Origin: Streptomyces sp. DvalAA-43
Lineage (GTDB): Bacteria > Actinomycetota > Actinomycetes > Streptomycetales > Streptomycetaceae
Length of the DNA: 64,000 nt
Direction: 5' to 3'
NCBI RefSeq assembly: GCF_900091725.1
Contig: NZ_FMBW01000043.1
Coordinates: forward strand, 186,001-250,000
Below, piece after piece: positions 52,601-60,592 of the stretch (position 1 is its first letter; every line of letters begins with the position of its first letter). The notes beneath the pieces were generated by a model. The model was not told the origin of the DNA. It made no database searches and saw nothing but the letters and a program-made list of their open reading frames with translations. Both the position numbers and the translations under genes were made by a program.

Positions 52601-52769
52601 TGCGGGCGGCCGCGCCCGCACCAAGCTGCGGGTCGGGTTCCCCGTCGTACGGGCCCGGGTCACCGACCTGCTGGAACGGCCCCTGCACGAGGCGGACACC
52701 GACGAGCACGGTCTCGTACTGTCGCTGCGGCCGTTCCAGATCCTGACGCTGCGGCTGACCCCGGCGTGA
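49635..52769 (+). CDS. Glycoside hydrolase family 38 alpha-mannosidase
   Basis: A 1044-residue cytoplasmic-type GH38 enzyme of normal bacterial length. The zinc/HxD site is in ISAAGHAHIDSAWLWPLRET (about residue 258), the nucleophile Asp region in WLPDSFGYTGAFPQLARLAG (about 373), and LHQFHDILPGSSIAWVHREA (about 580) closes the catalytic part. The C-terminal beta-sandwich domains follow. It removes alpha-linked mannose from glycans. I chose ATG 49635, five bases after GAGGAG; the adjacent GTG 49632 is possible. It is divergent from the hydroxyproline genes and shares their candidate operator. There is no signal peptide. The 13-bp repeat starts in its last codons. Confidence 0.93.
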   Translation: MHDDRTLVEDRLERALHQFLRPAQYPARTPLALSVRHLPGEPVPVDQVLREPFEPFRTGTEWGKPWSTSWFRLVGAVPAEWAGRRVEVVVDPGFSGQGPGFQAEGMLYDATGVPLKGIHPRNRHLTLAAAAAGGEPVSLLLEAAANPAVLEHGFTPTPLGDLTTAGDRPLYRFAAADLAVLDEEVWHLVLDIEVLSELMRELPVERSRRHEILRSLERMLDVLDLHDVAGTARAGRTELAGVLSRPAAASAHRISAAGHAHIDSAWLWPLRETVRKASRTFANVTALAEDYPELVFAASQAQQYAWVKEHQPHVWRRIERAVANGQWAPVGSMWVESDANMPGGEALARQLVHGKRFFEQELGVETEEIWLPDSFGYTGAFPQLARLAGVKWFLTQKLSWNQSNKMPHHTFWWEGIDGTRIFTHFPPVDTYNSQLHGSELAHAERNFAEKGLATRSLVPFGWGDGGGGPTREMLEKARRLRDLEGSPRVGIERPAAFFAAAEEEYGPQAPVWSGELYLELHRATYTTQARTKRGNRRSEHLLREAELWATAAALRDPAHGAHRARYRYPYEALDRLWKTVLLHQFHDILPGSSIAWVHREAHETYERVRAELADLLAEAVAALDGAEGLVVLNSSPYQRRQVVELDAEASAVLPSGTQTQHLGGGRTAVLADAPGLGAGPLNGSAVPEHPVTATGSAGEGIVLDNGLLRVVVDGDGLIASVCDLGAGRDVLVPGHQANLLQLHPDHPNHWDAWDIDRHYRRTRTDLTDADSVELVEAGPLRASVRVLRSFGHSHVTQDIRLTAGSRRVDIETEVDWRESEKVLKAAFPLDVHAERSTSEIQFGHLHRPTHDNTSWDAARFEICAHRWLRVAEPGYGVTLLNDSTYGHDVTRTPHGSGLGTTVRLTLLRAPHSPDPETDLGRHRFAYALAPGGGITDSVREGLALNLPLRAAVAPVLPSLVDTGHPAVTVESVKLADDRSGDVVMRLYESAGGRARTKLRVGFPVVRARVTDLLERPLHEADTDEHGLVLSLRPFQILTLRLTPA

Positions 52770-52830
52770 CGGGCCGGCGTGACGGGCCGGCGTGACGAAC
52801 CGGCGTGACGAACCGGCGTGACGAACCGGC
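52761..52830. repeat. 13-bp tandem repeat reiterating the mannosidase stop region
   Basis: CCGGCGTGACGGG occurs twice (52761-52786), then CCGGCGTGACGAA three times (52787-52825), then a partial CCGGC. The first copy contains the gene's own Pro-Ala-stop codons, so the array looks like head-to-tail duplication of the gene end. Confidence 0.9.
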
Positions 52831-52852
52831 ATCGCAGCCCGACGCGTGGCCC

Positions 52853-52869
52853 GGTGTCACATGTCACCG
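52853..52869. promoter_or_regulatory. Candidate operator GTGTCACATGTCACC
   Basis: GGTGTCACATGTCACCGTG carries GTCACATGTCAC, a further variant of the recurrent element. It lies between the convergent mannosidase and pyruvate oxidase genes, where no promoter is expected, so its role is unclear. Confidence 0.35.
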
Positions 52870-52936
52870 TGCACCGACCCGCCTACGTCCGGCCCGGGGC
52901 ACCTTTCAAGGGCGGACCGTTCCAGGACGGGACGGT

Positions 52937-54679
52937 TCAGGGACGGGGCACGTTCCGCAGGTTGGAGCGGGCCATCTGGACCATCCGGCCCACTCCCCCG
53001 TCCAGCACGATCTTGCTCGCGGAGAGCGCGAAGCCGGTCACCATGTCGGCGCTGATCTTCGGCGGGATGGAGAGGGCGTTGGGGTCGGTGACGACATCGA
53101 CGAGCGCCGGGCCCTTGTGCTTGAAGGCGTCCTTGAGGGCGCCTTCGAGCTGCTTGGGCTTCTCCACCCGCACGCCGTACGCCCCGCAGGCGCGGGCGAC
53201 CGCGGCGAAGTCGGGGTTCTTGTTGGAGGTACCGAACGATGGCAGGCCCGCGACCAGCATTTCCAGTTCGACCATGCCGAGCGAGGAGTTGTTGAACAGT
53301 ACGACCTTCACCGGCAGGTCGTACTGCACCAGCGTCAGGAAGTCGCCCATCAGCATGGTGAACCCGCCGTCGCCGGACATCGAGACCACTTGCCGGTTCC
53401 GGTCGGTGAACTGGGCGCCGATGGCCTGCGGAAGCGCGTTGGCCATCGAGCCATGGCTGAACGATCCGATGACCCGCCGCTTGCCGTTGGGCGAAAGATA
53501 GCGCGCGGCCCACACATTGCACATACCGGTGTCGACGGTGAACACGGCGTCTTCGTCGGCCAGTTCGTCCAGCACCGAGGCGACGTACTCCGGATGGATC
53601 GGGATGTGCTTCTCGACCTTGCGGGTGTACGCCTTGACCACGCCCTCCAGCGCGTCGGCGTGCTTCTTCAGCATCCGGTCGAGGAACTTGCGGTCGGTCT
53701 TGGCCTTCACCCTCGGGGTCAGACAGCGCAGGGTCTCGCGGACATCGCCCCAGACCGCCAGGTCCAGCTTGGAGCGACGGCCCAGGTGCTCGGGGCGCAC
53801 ATCGACCTGGACGATCTTCACATCGGTCGGCAGGAAGGCGTTGTACGGGAAGTCGGTGCCCAGCAGGATGAGCAGATCACACTCATTGGTCGCCTCGTAG
53901 GCGGCGCCGTAGCCGAGCAGCCCGCTCATCCCGACGTCGTACGGGTTGTCGTACTGGATCCACTCCTTGCCGCGCAGCGCGTGCCCGACCGGGGCCTTCA
54001 CCCGTTCGGCGAACTCCATCACCTCGGCGTGGGCACCCGCCGTGCCGCTGCCGCAGAACAGGGTCACGCGTTTCGCCTCGTCGACCATCCGGCAGAGCTC
54101 GTCGATCTCCGCGTCACCGGGCCGGACCGTCGGTCGCGAGGTGACCAGCGCGTGCTCGATGGACTTCTCCGGGGCGGGCTGCGACGCGATGTCGCCCGGC
54201 ATCGTGACGACGCTGACCCCGCCGCGGCCGATCGCGTGCTGGATGGCCGTCTGGAGCAGTCGCGGCATCTGCTGCGGGTTGGAGATCATCTCGTTGTAGT
54301 GGCTGCACTCCTGGAAGAGCAGCTCCGGGTGGGTCTCCTGGAAGTAGCCGAGACCGATCTCGCTCGACGGGATGTGCGAGGCGAGGGCGAGCACGGGGGC
54401 CATGGAGCGGTGCGCGTCGTAGAGGCCGTTGATGAGGTGCAGGTTGCCGGGGCCGCACGATCCGGCGCAGGCCGCCAGCGAGCCCGTGATCTGGGCCTCC
54501 GCTCCGGCGGCGAACGCCGCGGTCTCCTCGTGCCGGACCTGGATCCAGTCGATGGCGCGATTGCGTCGGATGGCGTCGACGACCGGGTTGAGGCTGTCGC
54601 CGACGACACCGTACATACGCCTGACGCCCGCCCGGACGAGGATGTCGACGAACTGCTCCGACACGTTCTGCTTGGCCAT
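52937..54679 (-). CDS. poxB: Pyruvate dehydrogenase (quinone)/pyruvate oxidase, PoxB type
   Basis: A 580-residue thiamine-diphosphate enzyme. The cofactor-activating Glu is in VRHEETAAFAAGAEAQITGS (about residue 47). GSCGPGNLHLINGLYDAH (about 75) and PEYVASVLDELA follow, and the TPP motif runs from SGDGGFTMLMGDF (about 432) to LFNNSS. The length and the central FAD-type domain match E. coli PoxB (572). It converts pyruvate to acetate and CO2 with electrons to quinone at the membrane. The start ATG 54679 follows GGAAAGGG. Acetolactate synthase is an alternative, but the small-subunit gene is absent. Confidence 0.88.
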   Translation of the reverse strand: MAKQNVSEQFVDILVRAGVRRMYGVVGDSLNPVVDAIRRNRAIDWIQVRHEETAAFAAGAEAQITGSLAACAGSCGPGNLHLINGLYDAHRSMAPVLALASHIPSSEIGLGYFQETHPELLFQECSHYNEMISNPQQMPRLLQTAIQHAIGRGGVSVVTMPGDIASQPAPEKSIEHALVTSRPTVRPGDAEIDELCRMVDEAKRVTLFCGSGTAGAHAEVMEFAERVKAPVGHALRGKEWIQYDNPYDVGMSGLLGYGAAYEATNECDLLILLGTDFPYNAFLPTDVKIVQVDVRPEHLGRRSKLDLAVWGDVRETLRCLTPRVKAKTDRKFLDRMLKKHADALEGVVKAYTRKVEKHIPIHPEYVASVLDELADEDAVFTVDTGMCNVWAARYLSPNGKRRVIGSFSHGSMANALPQAIGAQFTDRNRQVVSMSGDGGFTMLMGDFLTLVQYDLPVKVVLFNNSSLGMVELEMLVAGLPSFGTSNKNPDFAAVARACGAYGVRVEKPKQLEGALKDAFKHKGPALVDVVTDPNALSIPPKISADMVTGFALSASKIVLDGGVGRMVQMARSNLRNVPRP

Positions 54680-54744
54680 GGGTGCGTACCCTTTCCGCGC
54701 TTCGGCTTCCGGACTCCGCATCCATCAACCCATGGCGCGCGCGG

Positions 54745-56484
54745 TTACGCCTCCCAGACTCCCGCACTTGTACGGTCGTCGGAGTACCCCTTCACCCGGA
54801 GCTGGGTGTCCGCGAGGAAGGCCACGAGGCCGGGCGCCTGCCCGGGGGCCCAGCGCGCGGCGAGCTCCCGGGCCAGGGCGGGCTCGCCGCGCAGCGGTCC
54901 GGCCAGTCCGGGGCCGCACAGCAGCAGCGTGTCGCCCGGCCGGGCAACCGAGCCCCGGAACCGGAACGGTTCTGCGGGCAGGCCGGGCACCTCGGGCGGG
55001 CCGGGCGGGCCGGGCGGGTCCTCGACATACGAGGGCCAGGAGGTGGTGACGGCCGGATCCGCGGTGAGGCCCTCACCACCGGGACCGCCGTCGGGCCATC
55101 CTGAAGCGGATCCCGAGCCGGTTCCTGAACCAGGTCCTGGACGGGAGGGCCCTGAACCGGTCCCTGATCCGTTGTCCGCGCTGGTGCCGCCCGCCGCCGG
55201 AACCTCCGGTTCGAGGTCCTGCCAGCTGCCGTCGCGCAGCCGGAAAAGTCCCCCGGGGCCGATGCCGAAGAAGATCCTCGTACGGCAGTCGGGGTCCCCC
55301 GGCAGCAGCAGGCAGCGCAGGCCCGCCGTGTACCGCCGCGGCTCCGTCCCCAGCTCGGCGGCGCGGGCGCGCAGCTTGCCGTAGGTGCGGTCGGTGAGAC
55401 GGTTCAGCCCGGACTTGAGCTCACCGCGGCGGCCCGCCCGTATGTCCTCGGAGAGCCGGGCGTGGCTGCGGCCGACCGCTTCGCCGATCCAGCGGCAGGC
55501 ATCGGCCGCCGCCAGATGTGCCGATGCGGTGGCGCGGGCCCCGGTGGCGACGGCGACCAGGACCAGTGCGTGCTCGTCGGTGCCGAAGCGCGCGGTGAGC
55601 AGCGCGTCGCGGCGGAGCTCGCCGCGGAACCGTGCGGAGTCCCCGCGCACGGAGGCGGCGCGCAGGGTGTACGTGCCGTAGCGGGCGCCGTCGAGCACGG
55701 TGTCGGGGACGAGACCGTCCAGCTCCTGGGGGACGGCGGCGGGCAACGCGGTGGGCTCGGCGTCGTAGGTGGGCGGCCGGTCACCCACATGGGTGATCAC
55801 CGGGCGGGGTGGGGGCGTGGGTCCGTGCCCGGCCTCCGGTCCGGGCGCGGCGGGCGGGGTGGCCGTGGTGTCCGGTGTGACGGGCGCCGACGGGGCGACG
55901 GGTCTCTCGGCGACGGGCCGTCTGGGCAACGGCGGCAGCGACGACACCGGCGGTAATGACGGTGCGGACACCGTCTCCTCGTGCGGCGGCCCGTTCGGCG
56001 GCTCCGGGGCCGGAGGCCGGGCGGGGTCGGGCGGGGGATCGGCGGGAACCGGCGGTCCGGCGAAGGTACGCGGCCGCGAGGGGCCGACCGGGACGGCCCC
56101 CGAGGCCCGTGCGGTAGCGAGGGGCGGCTCCCAGGGAGCGCGCTCCCCCACCGGCCGGGGCACGGCCACCGCCCCCGGAGCCCCGCCGTCCGTGCTCGAA
56201 GCCACGGCCTCCGCCCGCGAAGGCGAAGTCTCCACCCCCGGGGATTCGCCGCCCCTCCGCGAAGGCGAAGTCTCCGCCTCCGGAGCCCTGCCCTCCGGAC
56301 TCGAAGCCACGGCCGCCGCCCCCGGAAAGCCGCCCCCCGCACTCACCGCGCCCGACGCCGAGTCGAAGCGGTCATCGAGGCTGTCGGCCGCGTCGCTCGT
56401 CCCGGTGTCCCGGGCGTTCTCGTCGTACAGCCTGCTCCACCAGTCGTCCTCGTGGGCGGCGGGCATCTCCCCCTGCTGACTCAT
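54745..56484 (-). CDS. PP2C-like protein with long disordered N-terminus, probably catalytically degenerate
   Basis: A 579-residue protein. Residues 1-255 are Pro/Ala/Gly/Glu-rich and disordered, with internal repeats such as EAETSPSRRG and GVETSPSRAE. From about 260 a PPM/PP2C-like fold is recognisable (RYGTYTLRAASVRGDSARF, RRDALLTARFG, LVAVATGARATASAHLAAAD). Where active phosphatases have the metal-binding DGxG, this reads ATGAR, so the first metal-site Asp is missing. A second Gly/Ser/Pro linker (about 420-490) precedes a C-terminal half with RPGDTLLLCGPGLAGPL. It may be a pseudophosphatase or a binding module. The start ATG is 56484. No partner kinase is adjacent. Confidence 0.65.
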   Translation of the reverse strand: MSQQGEMPAAHEDDWWSRLYDENARDTGTSDAADSLDDRFDSASGAVSAGGGFPGAAAVASSPEGRAPEAETSPSRRGGESPGVETSPSRAEAVASSTDGGAPGAVAVPRPVGERAPWEPPLATARASGAVPVGPSRPRTFAGPPVPADPPPDPARPPAPEPPNGPPHEETVSAPSLPPVSSLPPLPRRPVAERPVAPSAPVTPDTTATPPAAPGPEAGHGPTPPPRPVITHVGDRPPTYDAEPTALPAAVPQELDGLVPDTVLDGARYGTYTLRAASVRGDSARFRGELRRDALLTARFGTDEHALVLVAVATGARATASAHLAAADACRWIGEAVGRSHARLSEDIRAGRRGELKSGLNRLTDRTYGKLRARAAELGTEPRRYTAGLRCLLLPGDPDCRTRIFFGIGPGGLFRLRDGSWQDLEPEVPAAGGTSADNGSGTGSGPSRPGPGSGTGSGSASGWPDGGPGGEGLTADPAVTTSWPSYVEDPPGPPGPPEVPGLPAEPFRFRGSVARPGDTLLLCGPGLAGPLRGEPALARELAARWAPGQAPGLVAFLADTQLRVKGYSDDRTSAGVWEA

Positions 56485-56550
56485 GACCTTATTGTCGACC
56501 GCGGATGCGGTACGAAAACGGGTCATCCGGAAAAAGTGACCGCGAACATG

Positions 56551-56598
56551 GGTCCGCCGGGCGGCCCCACCCCCCACGGGAAGGACGCCCGGCGGACC
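56551..56598 (-). terminator. Terminator of the second S8 peptidase gene
   Basis: GGTCCGCCGGGCG (56551-56563) pairs perfectly over 13 bases with CGCCCGGCGGACC (56586-56598) around a 22-base loop, just past the peptidase stop on the minus strand. TTTTT follows 15 bases later. Confidence 0.82.
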
Positions 56599-56611
56599 GG
56601 TCAGGTCGTGA

Positions 56612-59600
56612 TCAGCGCACGGCGTACGCGTCGTTCACGGTCTGGATGACGGAGTTGCCGTTGGCGTCCGTCAGTTCGGTCCTCAGGGTGACCGGCTTGC
56701 CGGCCGCGCCCGCGTGGTTCACGGTCGCGGTCCACCGGCCGCCCTGCTGTGCGGTGGTGGCGTCGATCCAGGTCTCCCCGTTGTCGTAGGAGTACGAGAC
56801 CTTGGCCGCGGTCAGCTTGCCGGGGGTGTACCCGGCGTGACCGGTGACGCTCAGGCCGATCTTCTGACCGTCCTTCGCCGCAAGGGTCTTGAGCCCGTCG
56901 GCCGCCAGGTCGTAGCCCGGGAAGAGCAGCGGAATGCCCTGGGAGTAGACGTTCTCGTCGCGCTTCGAGCGGAACTTCCAGGTGGTCTCGGTGCTGGTGG
57001 ACCGCTTCCACACGGCGGTGGGCTGCCCGAACCTGGTGGTCTGCAGGGTGAGTTCGTACGCGGCGTCCTCCGCCGGGACGGTGAACACCCCGGACGGCCA
57101 GCCGGTCTCGCCGATCACCTTGCCGCCGCTGCTCAGGCGCATGTTGCCCATGTCACCGAAGGAGCCCTGGAGACCGGCGTGCTCACTGTCGCTCCAGAAG
57201 CCCGGGGCGACACCGATCAGGTTGTCCTGGCGCTCGGCGGCGAGCTGGACCTTGCCGGCGGCGTCGCGCGGGGCGGCGGGGGCGGGGATGCCCCGGTACC
57301 AGTTCTCCGTGCGCGTCGAGCCCGCCTCGTAGGTGCGCGGCTGGTCGACCATCATCTCGCCCCAGGGGAAGCTGGAGGAGAGGTACCGCACCCACTCGGT
57401 GTCGCCCGCCGAGTAGTACTCGGTGCGCTTGCCGGGGACGGCTACGGAGTCGGTGACGGCGGAGAAGGAACCGCCGTACGGCCGGTTGATGATCATCGTG
57501 TCGACGTAGTCCGCCGCGAGACCCATCGCCTCGTAGTTGGCGGTGACCTTGCCGAGCTTGCTGTCGCGGACCTTGTAGGTGCGGTCCGAGGTGACCGGGC
57601 CGGTCTCGGGGAAGGCGAGGTTGTAGACGAACGGGCTGACCGCGGTGGCCTTCCAGCGCAGCTTGACCGGGCCGTCGGCCAGGGCGGCCTTCAGCGCGTC
57701 GGCCTCGCCCGCCTCGATGCCGAGTGCGGGCAGCACCGACGGGGCGTAGCCGATGGACGGCTGCCAGGGGCCCGCGGCGGGACGGTGGGCGATGACGGCC
57801 TTGGCACCGGCGGCCTTGGCGTCGCGCGCCTGGGCGTAGACGCTGTTGTCGTCGTCACCGACCTCGACCAGGGCGATCTTTCCGGCGACGCCCGCGGCCT
57901 TCAGCTCCTCGGGGGTACCCGTACCGGCGTCGACGAGTGCGGCCTCGCCCGTGCCGTCGAGGTTGACGGAGCCCGTGCTCGCCGTCTTCGGGTGCAGTTC
58001 GGCGCCGCCGACGACCGACAGCTTCTCGATCTGCGGGGCGTACGCGCGCCAGAAGCTGGCGAACTCGAAGTCGCCGTCGCTCGCCCTGCCCTGTACATCG
58101 GCCAGGTAGTTCTTGATCGCGGAGCCGCCGGTGATGGAGCCCGAGTGCAGCCAGGCATCGTCCCAGCTGCGGCCGAACGCGAGCGTCGTGGAGCGGTTCT
58201 CGGAGGCGCGGTCCGTGGTCTGCACCTGGATCCGGTGCGCCTTTCGGGCGTCCAGGACCAGGGTCGTGTCCTTCGTGATGTTCACCTGGGGCCGCGCGAG
58301 GTAGGCGACGGACTCGTCCAGGTTGCCGGTGGCGTCCTTCGGGTCGGGTGTGGTGACGAAGCCGGACACGAAGTAGGCCCCGGGGCGCACCTGGTAGACC
58401 TGGTCGGTGGCACCCTCGTTGAAGCGGCGCTCGCCGCTGGAGGTGTCGGTGCCGATCACATCGAGCGAGGAGAAGCCCGCGGCGGGCTTGCCGGCGCGGT
58501 CGACGACCTTGACCCTCAGCGTGACGGTCTCGGCCCCGACGTACAGCGAGAACGGGGTGGACACCTTGGCACCGCCGGGGCCGGTGGCCAGCACCCGTCC
58601 GGTGACATCGCCGTACTGGGCGGCCTTCAGCTTCGCCGTCGGGTCGATCTTCAGCGGAACCTTGACGGTGGCCCCGGCCGGGACGGTGACGGTGCCCGCG
58701 TCGAGCTTGGCGACGGCGGAGCGGACGGCCGAGCCGTCGTTGCCGGTGACGCCCTGGACCTTCAGCGACAGCTTCACCGGCTTGGTGCCGGAGTTGGTGT
58801 ACGGGATGTCGACCGTGGTGCGGTCGCTCTTGTCCTGCGGCCAGTTGTAGGTGCCGCCCTGGACGGCGGGGGCGCCGACGAGGGTGGTGTCGATGGCGGC
58901 CTTGACGTCGAGGCGGCCGCCGCCGGTCTCGCGTACGTCGCCGGGGATGTCGCTCTTCGCGGACGAGACGAGCGCCGCCTTGATCTGCTGGGCGGTCCAG
59001 TCCGGGTGCCGCTGCTTCACGATGGCGGCGGCGCCCGCGACATGCGGGGTGGCCATCGACGTTCCGGACATCGTCTGGTACGCGTAGATGCCGCGGCCAC
59101 CGGCGGCCGCGGCCGAGATGCCGACGCCGGGGGCGGTGATCTCGGGCTTGAGGGTGTGCGATCCGATCACGGGCCCGCGGCTGGAGAACTGGGCCGTGGT
59201 GTCGTCGCGGTCGACGGCGCCGACGGTCAGCACGCTCGGGGCGCAGCCCGGCGAGGAGACGGTGTTGAACGTCGGGCCCGCGTTGCCGGCCGCGATCACG
59301 AACAAGGTGCCCTTGTTCTGGGCCAGTTCCTCGGCGGCGACGCTCATCGGGTCGGTGCAGTCGGTCGGTTCCGGGCTGCCGAGGCTCATGGAGACGACGT
59401 CGGCCTTCTGGTCGACGGCCCACTGCATGCCGGCGATGATCCAGGACTCGGCGCCGGAGCCGCTGTCGTTGAGGACCTTGCCCGCGAGCAGGTCGGCGCC
59501 GGGGGCGACGCCCTTCTTCTTCCCGCCGCTGGCCGCGCCGGAGCCGCCGACGGTGGAGATGGTGTGGGTGCCGTGGCCCTGCCGGTCGTCGGTGGTGTCG

Positions 59601-60382
59601 GAGTCGGTGAAGTTCTCCGAGGCGGCGACCCGGCCCTTGAGGTCGGGGTGTTCGGCGTCGACGCCGGTGTCGAGCACGGCGACCTTGGTGCCCTTGCCGT
59701 CGTAGCCGGCGGCCCAGGCGAGGTCGGCGCCGATCTGCTTGGTCGACTTGTCGAGAGTGGCCTGAACCTTGCGGTCGAGCCAGAGCTTCTTGACTCCGGA
59801 GGCCGAGAAGGAACGGGCGCCCCGGCTGACGTCCGACCAGAAGTCGGCGGCCTTCGCCTTGTCGGCCTTCAGCGCGACGCCGTCGATGGCGTCGAGCGCG
59901 ACTCCGCGCTTCGCGCCACGCGGGGTGGCGAACGCGGTGCGGGCCCGGTCCTTGCCGTAGACCGCGATCAGCGGCAGCGACGTGGTGTGCGCGTCGTCGT
60001 AGCCCTGGCGGATGAGGCCGGTGACGTTGAAGAGTTCCTCGTCGACCGTGCCCGCGGCCAGCGCGTCGACGGCGGTGTCGGGGTAGACGTACAGGTCCTT
60101 GCCGGACTGCCTGGTCTGTACGAGGGGTACGGTCCCGTCCTCGCGGGGCAGCGCGGTGACCGAGGAGGCCCCCGAACCGTCCTTGCTCACCAGGACCTTG
60201 TCACCGGTGACCAGCGTCACGGTGACCGGTTTGACCTGCTTCGCGTCGGCGGCGACGCTGCCGGTCAGTGGTCTCTTCCCTGTCGCGTCGTCCTGCGGCG
60301 CTGCCGCTGACGGTGCGATCGCGGTGACGGCCAGGACGGCGGCGGTGGCCGCTCCCAGCGCCGTGCGCGATATCGGACGCAT
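56612..60382 (-). CDS. Secreted S8 (subtilisin-like) serine peptidase, paralogue of 19454-23212
   Basis: A 1256-residue exported protease. The signal peptide is MRPISRTALGAATAAVLAVT followed by AIAPSAAA. A propeptide region runs to about 215. The triad is Asp in VAVLDTGVD (about 235), His in QGHGTHTIS (about 269) and Ser in GTSMATPHVAG (about 444). A PA-like segment (AGKIALVEVGDDDNS) lies near 845, and beta-sandwich domains fill the rest. It has the same order and length as the first S8 protein. The ATG at 60382 follows GGGGAGAGCG. It is divergent from a TrmB/LuxR-type regulator that probably controls it. Confidence 0.93.
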   Translation of the reverse strand: MRPISRTALGAATAAVLAVTAIAPSAAAPQDDATGKRPLTGSVAADAKQVKPVTVTLVTGDKVLVSKDGSGASSVTALPREDGTVPLVQTRQSGKDLYVYPDTAVDALAAGTVDEELFNVTGLIRQGYDDAHTTSLPLIAVYGKDRARTAFATPRGAKRGVALDAIDGVALKADKAKAADFWSDVSRGARSFSASGVKKLWLDRKVQATLDKSTKQIGADLAWAAGYDGKGTKVAVLDTGVDAEHPDLKGRVAASENFTDSDTTDDRQGHGTHTISTVGGSGAASGGKKKGVAPGADLLAGKVLNDSGSGAESWIIAGMQWAVDQKADVVSMSLGSPEPTDCTDPMSVAAEELAQNKGTLFVIAAGNAGPTFNTVSSPGCAPSVLTVGAVDRDDTTAQFSSRGPVIGSHTLKPEITAPGVGISAAAAGGRGIYAYQTMSGTSMATPHVAGAAAIVKQRHPDWTAQQIKAALVSSAKSDIPGDVRETGGGRLDVKAAIDTTLVGAPAVQGGTYNWPQDKSDRTTVDIPYTNSGTKPVKLSLKVQGVTGNDGSAVRSAVAKLDAGTVTVPAGATVKVPLKIDPTAKLKAAQYGDVTGRVLATGPGGAKVSTPFSLYVGAETVTLRVKVVDRAGKPAAGFSSLDVIGTDTSSGERRFNEGATDQVYQVRPGAYFVSGFVTTPDPKDATGNLDESVAYLARPQVNITKDTTLVLDARKAHRIQVQTTDRASENRSTTLAFGRSWDDAWLHSGSITGGSAIKNYLADVQGRASDGDFEFASFWRAYAPQIEKLSVVGGAELHPKTASTGSVNLDGTGEAALVDAGTGTPEELKAAGVAGKIALVEVGDDDNSVYAQARDAKAAGAKAVIAHRPAAGPWQPSIGYAPSVLPALGIEAGEADALKAALADGPVKLRWKATAVSPFVYNLAFPETGPVTSDRTYKVRDSKLGKVTANYEAMGLAADYVDTMIINRPYGGSFSAVTDSVAVPGKRTEYYSAGDTEWVRYLSSSFPWGEMMVDQPRTYEAGSTRTENWYRGIPAPAAPRDAAGKVQLAAERQDNLIGVAPGFWSDSEHAGLQGSFGDMGNMRLSSGGKVIGETGWPSGVFTVPAEDAAYELTLQTTRFGQPTAVWKRSTSTETTWKFRSKRDENVYSQGIPLLFPGYDLAADGLKTLAAKDGQKIGLSVTGHAGYTPGKLTAAKVSYSYDNGETWIDATTAQQGGRWTATVNHAGAAGKPVTLRTELTDANGNSVIQTVNDAYAVR

Positions 60383-60592
60383 CGCTCTCCCCAAGTGAAT
60401 CCGGAACCAACCTGCGCAAACCGCAGCCTTCCGGAGGTTGTTGGTACTGCGGTGGCGCCACATTGGCAGAGCGACAGGGGATAAAGGGATGATGTACACG
60501 GCGGGTTTACGCCGTGGCCGCTTTCCGCCACGACCGGGCGCCCGACGACAGTGACAAGGTACGGAAGCAATGCGTCCGGGAGGGGTCCAGGG
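60383..60592. promoter_or_regulatory. Divergent control region: S8 peptidase / TrmB-LuxR regulator
   Basis: A 210-base gap. CCAACCT (60407-60413) faces AGGTTG (60435-60440) across CCGGAG, and CCGGAACCAACC resembles the reverse of GGAGGTTGTTGG. This is a loose inverted repeat close to the peptidase start and a candidate regulator site. No gene is seen. Confidence 0.4.

Noticed and set aside
52937..54679. Acetolactate synthase instead of pyruvate oxidase
   Set aside because: No regulatory small subunit or ilv genes are adjacent, and the closest overall resemblance by motif and length is PoxB.
56714..60310. A 1198-codon plus-strand open frame opposite the second S8 peptidase
   Set aside because: Same reason: shadow of the S8 gene, with low-complexity composition and no recognisable motif.
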